A DNA stretch of 64,000 nucleotides, taken from positions 372,001-436,000 of the forward strand of contig CAZVHP010000001.1 in NCBI GenBank assembly GCA_964627305.1, read 5' to 3'. A model generated the notes under the pieces. It saw nothing but the letters and a program-made list of their open reading frames with translations. It did no database searches and was not told the origin of the DNA. A program made the translations under genes and the position numbers. Source of the stretch: WJKG01 sp964627305 (GTDB taxonomy: Bacteria; Zixibacteria; MSB-5A5; GN15; FEB-12). Shown piece after piece: positions 61,322-64,000 of this stretch (positions are counted from its first letter, which is position 1; the number at the start of each line of letters is the position of its first letter).

Positions 61322-63226
61322 ATGACAACCAATACCCCGCAGGCTGTCGCCGGCTTCACACGCTGCGCAGTCTGTAAAATCGACCTGAAGGGCCGCTTCG
61401 TCTACATCGACGAGCGCACCGAGCAGCTACTCGGCTACTCCGGTGAGGACCTCCTCGGACGCCCCTTGCCGGACTATCTCGACACCGACTCTCAGGCCCT
61501 CATCGCGCGCCTCCTTGAGCACCGCAACCACTATGAGCTGTTCTTCGATTCCGCCGATTTCTCTGTCATCACCAGTCAGGGAACTCGAAGGCCGGTCCGG
61601 GCCGTCGCCTCGCTCAACTTCATCGCCGGCAACCCCGCCAACTTCCAGTTGATTCTGCAGCCGTATGATGCCGAACAAGACCCGCCACAACTGGCCCTCG
61701 CCGACTCGCACTACCCCAAAATACTCCGCGATCTGATGGCTGCCGAGGACGTCGAGGACTGGAAACACATACTGCACCTCATCGCACCGTTTTGCTGTGC
61801 CCATCTGGCTGCTGTTTATGTCATTCACGAGGACCGCCTCGAACCCCGCTCGGTTGTTGGCCAGTCTACCGATACTGACTTCGAATCTCAGGCATTGCCC
61901 GAAACCAACGCAATCCACATGCGCGTCGCCTCAACCGGCGAACCATACGCCAACACCGATCAACAGGCCGTACAAAAGGCCATCGAACTGACCGGCGAGG
62001 CCCCCCCCGAGTTTGTCTCCCGCGTCCAGATCCCCGGCCGTCACCCCCTGCTCTTCCGGCTGATCTTCAGCAGCACCGCCTCTGACTTCGACATACGGCA
62101 GGGCACCGAACGCGCCCGCTTGCTACTGGAATTCATCAGCCGCCTTCGTTCCACAGATGAATCCGACACAGTCGCCAACATCGAGGACAGCATCAAATTC
62201 ACCATTGGCTTCCTTGACTCCCTTGAGATCGGCGCCCTGCTCACCGAACGCCAGGGCACCATCCTCGGCTTCAATCCTACCCTCGCCCGATGGCTCGGAG
62301 ATAACCGCCCCGAGGGCAGCTTCCACAGCTTCGGTCGCCTGCTGCAGGCCGCCGATGGCAACGATCTCGTGGGTTTGTTCCAGGATTACTTTAATTCACC
62401 GCTCAATCATCAAGAACCAATTGACCTTAAGCTCCCCGTCCGGCTGCCGGACCAAACCACCGCTGATCTCACCGTCGTCCGCCTCTCCTTCGACAGCGAT
62501 GATCGCTCGGCCTGCTTCGCCCTCGTGCCTCATCGTGCCCCGGCAATGCCCGCCACCGGCAGCGCCGCCGGCGATGAGCAGTTCTGGGTCGATGCCGTCC
62601 GCAAACTCCGCACCGCCGTCACTCAGGCCGGCAACGCTTCCGCCGAAATCGATACCCAAACCGCCGGTCAGCCGAGCGACACCTCCAACTCCGTCAAGCT
62701 TCGACTTGACTCAAGCCTCAGCCAGGCCCGACACATGCTTGGAGACCTTGAGCACATGCTTGCCGTCACCAGTCAGCCCGGCCGGCATGAGGATGTCGAC
62801 CTCAACGCCCTCATTGAAAGGGCCATGAACCGCCTGCGCCAGGACTACCCCGATGCCCGAATCACATGCCGCTTTGAAGCACTGCCAGTTGTCAGGAGCG
62901 ATGCCGGCAAGATCGAGGCCGTCCTCGCCCATCTCATGCAGGCCGCCGCCCGCTCTAACCCGAAAGCACGGCTCAAATTCGACATCGGCGCCGAGTGTCA
63001 CGATGGCACCTGCCTGATAACTCTCACCGACAGCAACAAAAGCCTTGTCCAGAAACACAGCATATCCCGCTCTGACCAAAAGACAAGTACCGTCACGGAG
63101 TCTCTCGACACCAGCCTCGCTGTGGTCAGGCGCATGGTCGATTCGCTCGGCGGAGATATCTCTGTCAACTCCGAGAAGAACCGCTCCACCAGCATCCAGC
63201 TCATCTTTCCTACCCCCGCCCGATAA
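61322..63226 (+). CDS. PAS-domain sensor protein with degenerate histidine-kinase end
   Basis: The 634-residue soluble protein has an N-terminal PAS domain ('GRFVYIDERTEQLLGYSGED'), a GAF-like region (about 140-280) and a second PAS-like region (about 295-420, 'ALLTERQGTILGFNPTLARW'). A helical segment leads into a HATPase_c-like end. The end is degenerate: the N-box Asn-x2-x-Asn-Ala reads HLMQAA, the DxGxG box reads DSNKS, and no phospho-accepting His with neighbouring acidic residue is visible in the dimerisation helix. It may bind a signal and act through protein contacts. It follows the subtilase by 10 bases and is probably co-transcribed with it. Confidence 0.7.
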   Translation: MTTNTPQAVAGFTRCAVCKIDLKGRFVYIDERTEQLLGYSGEDLLGRPLPDYLDTDSQALIARLLEHRNHYELFFDSADFSVITSQGTRRPVRAVASLNFIAGNPANFQLILQPYDAEQDPPQLALADSHYPKILRDLMAAEDVEDWKHILHLIAPFCCAHLAAVYVIHEDRLEPRSVVGQSTDTDFESQALPETNAIHMRVASTGEPYANTDQQAVQKAIELTGEAPPEFVSRVQIPGRHPLLFRLIFSSTASDFDIRQGTERARLLLEFISRLRSTDESDTVANIEDSIKFTIGFLDSLEIGALLTERQGTILGFNPTLARWLGDNRPEGSFHSFGRLLQAADGNDLVGLFQDYFNSPLNHQEPIDLKLPVRLPDQTTADLTVVRLSFDSDDRSACFALVPHRAPAMPATGSAAGDEQFWVDAVRKLRTAVTQAGNASAEIDTQTAGQPSDTSNSVKLRLDSSLSQARHMLGDLEHMLAVTSQPGRHEDVDLNALIERAMNRLRQDYPDARITCRFEALPVVRSDAGKIEAVLAHLMQAAARSNPKARLKFDIGAECHDGTCLITLTDSNKSLVQKHSISRSDQKTSTVTESLDTSLAVVRRMVDSLGGDISVNSEKNRSTSIQLIFPTPAR

Positions 63227-63324
63227 CGTTTCCGTCACAAATGGCGGTATCCCAACATTATAGAGGTTGACAAAGACTGCCGGCAGGCGTTTCTTCCCCT
63301 TTGTTTTCCTAAGGTGAGGCCACT

Positions 63325-64000
63325 ATGTACTCGATGACCGGATTCGGCAAAGCCGAAGTCAAATCAAAACTCGGCACCTTTACGGTCGAGATGAACAGCG
63401 TCAATAACCGCTATCTGGAATTGTCCCCGCGGTTACCCCGCCAGTTCTTCTCGCTCGAGGCCCGCGTTCGCGAAGAGATATCCTCGATACTCAGCCGCGG
63501 CAAGGTCCACATCTATGTCGCCTTCGATGAGCCGCAGGATGCCCCCGGCCGTTACCGACTCAACAGGGCCGCCGCCCGGGCCTACTATCAGGAACTCGAG
63601 GCGATCCACAAGGAACTCGGTCTCGTTCACGAGATCAGCCTGCAGGATTTGCTCATTCTCCCCGATGTCACCAGTCCCGAACGCCTGTCTGTCGATGAGG
63701 AGGAGTATTGGCCGCCGCTGCAGAAGGCGATCGCGGCCGCTGTCGCCGCCTTGGTACGGATGCGCAAACGTGAGGGAGCCACTCTCGCCAAAGATATGCG
63801 CCAGCGTCTCAAGAAGATAGAGACACTCACCCGGCAGGTCGAAATCGCCGCCCCAAAGATGGTCGAGACCTACCGCGACAAGATCCGTACCCGCATCCAG
63901 CAACTCATGGATGCTCCCATACCCGATCAGGAGCGACTCGAGGAAGAGATCGCCCTGCACGCCGAGAAAACCGATGTCGCCGAGGAGTGTGTCCGCCTCA
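63325..64000 (+). CDS. YicC/YloC-family endoribonuclease (5' part only)
   Basis: The ATG at 63325, with AAGGTGAGG upstream, starts a frame that is open to the window end (about 225 residues of roughly 290). The N-terminal 'MYSMTGFGKAEVKSKLGTF' and 'VEMNSVNNRYLELSPRLPRQ' are diagnostic of YicC_N. Near the edge, 'QERLEEEIALHAEKTDVAEE' begins the DUF1732 C-terminal part. Members are hexameric endoribonucleases involved in RNA turnover in enteric bacteria and Bacillus. This gene is often followed by gmk, which would lie outside the window. Confidence 0.95.
   Translation, partial: MYSMTGFGKAEVKSKLGTFTVEMNSVNNRYLELSPRLPRQFFSLEARVREEISSILSRGKVHIYVAFDEPQDAPGRYRLNRAAARAYYQELEAIHKELGLVHEISLQDLLILPDVTSPERLSVDEEEYWPPLQKAIAAAVAALVRMRKREGATLAKDMRQRLKKIETLTRQVEIAAPKMVETYRDKIRTRIQQLMDAPIPDQERLEEEIALHAEKTDVAEECVRL

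Overview
The window reads as chromosomal DNA from a diderm (Gram-negative) bacterium. It carries BamA, a Skp/OmpH chaperone, a second Omp85 protein next to a TamB-like protein, an AsmA-like protein, several lipoproteins and several outer-membrane barrels. Two secreted proteins end in the 'NYPNPFNP...' or 'GPNPF...GVYLV' type of C-terminal domain linked to type IX secretion or FlgD-like folds. A dockerin, a cohesin-like module and a very large 2-hydroxyacyl-CoA dehydratase activase are also present. Together these suggest an FCB-group or candidate-phylum anaerobe, for example Zixibacteria-like; this is an inference from protein style, not a phylogeny. I see no rRNA, tRNA, CRISPR array, insertion sequence or prophage. 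Where a sigma-70-like promoter is visible it is mostly TTGACT or similar, 16-18 bases, then TATATT or similar.

Layout. 1-3145 (minus): rplU, bamA and the start of an ompH/skp gene. 3466-7463 (plus): uvrB, a lipoprotein of unknown function, and a lipoprotein-anchored prohibitin/SPFH protein ending in a terminator. 8060-13414 (plus): a 1784-residue secreted protein of about 13 disulfide-bearing Ig-like modules, then cohesin-like, dockerin and sorting domains. 13517-15321: a small accessory cassette of three unrecognised genes, flanked by copies of a 27-base REP-like palindrome. 15330-23504 (minus): a housekeeping operon dtd-maf-rodZ-GT9-like-smc-ftsY-yjbQ-rlmH. 23646-31030 (plus): the giant activase, thioredoxin, a short gene that appears to encode a selenoprotein through an in-frame UGA followed by a SECIS-like hairpin, a rhomboid protease and a degenerate receiver protein. 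31208-35785 (plus): DsbD, a degenerate DUF2064-type protein coupled to a creatininase-family hydrolase, and a TauE/SafE transporter. 35773-40325 (minus): small membrane proteins including a paralogous pair, an outer-membrane barrel, and pabC/pabB. 40443-64000 (plus): a DUF401 permease; an ECF sigma factor, anti-sigma factor and HtrA-like pseudoprotease; a CMD protein with TamB and TamA; cysteine desulfurase with MnmA; AsmA; an amino-acid ABC permease and ATPase; a His-rich degenerate M1-like protein; a subtilase; a degenerate sensor kinase; and the start of yicC.

Themes. Envelope biogenesis dominates (BamA, Skp, TamA/TamB, AsmA, RodZ, rhomboid, DsbD, ECF sigma module). A second theme is thiol and sulfur chemistry (TrxA, the selenoprotein candidate, DsbD, NifS/IscS-MnmA). 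A third is the number of family members that have lost their catalytic residues: HtrA-like, receiver, histidine kinase, M1-like and DUF2064-like. The most interesting single observation is the candidate selenoprotein at 28631-28828.
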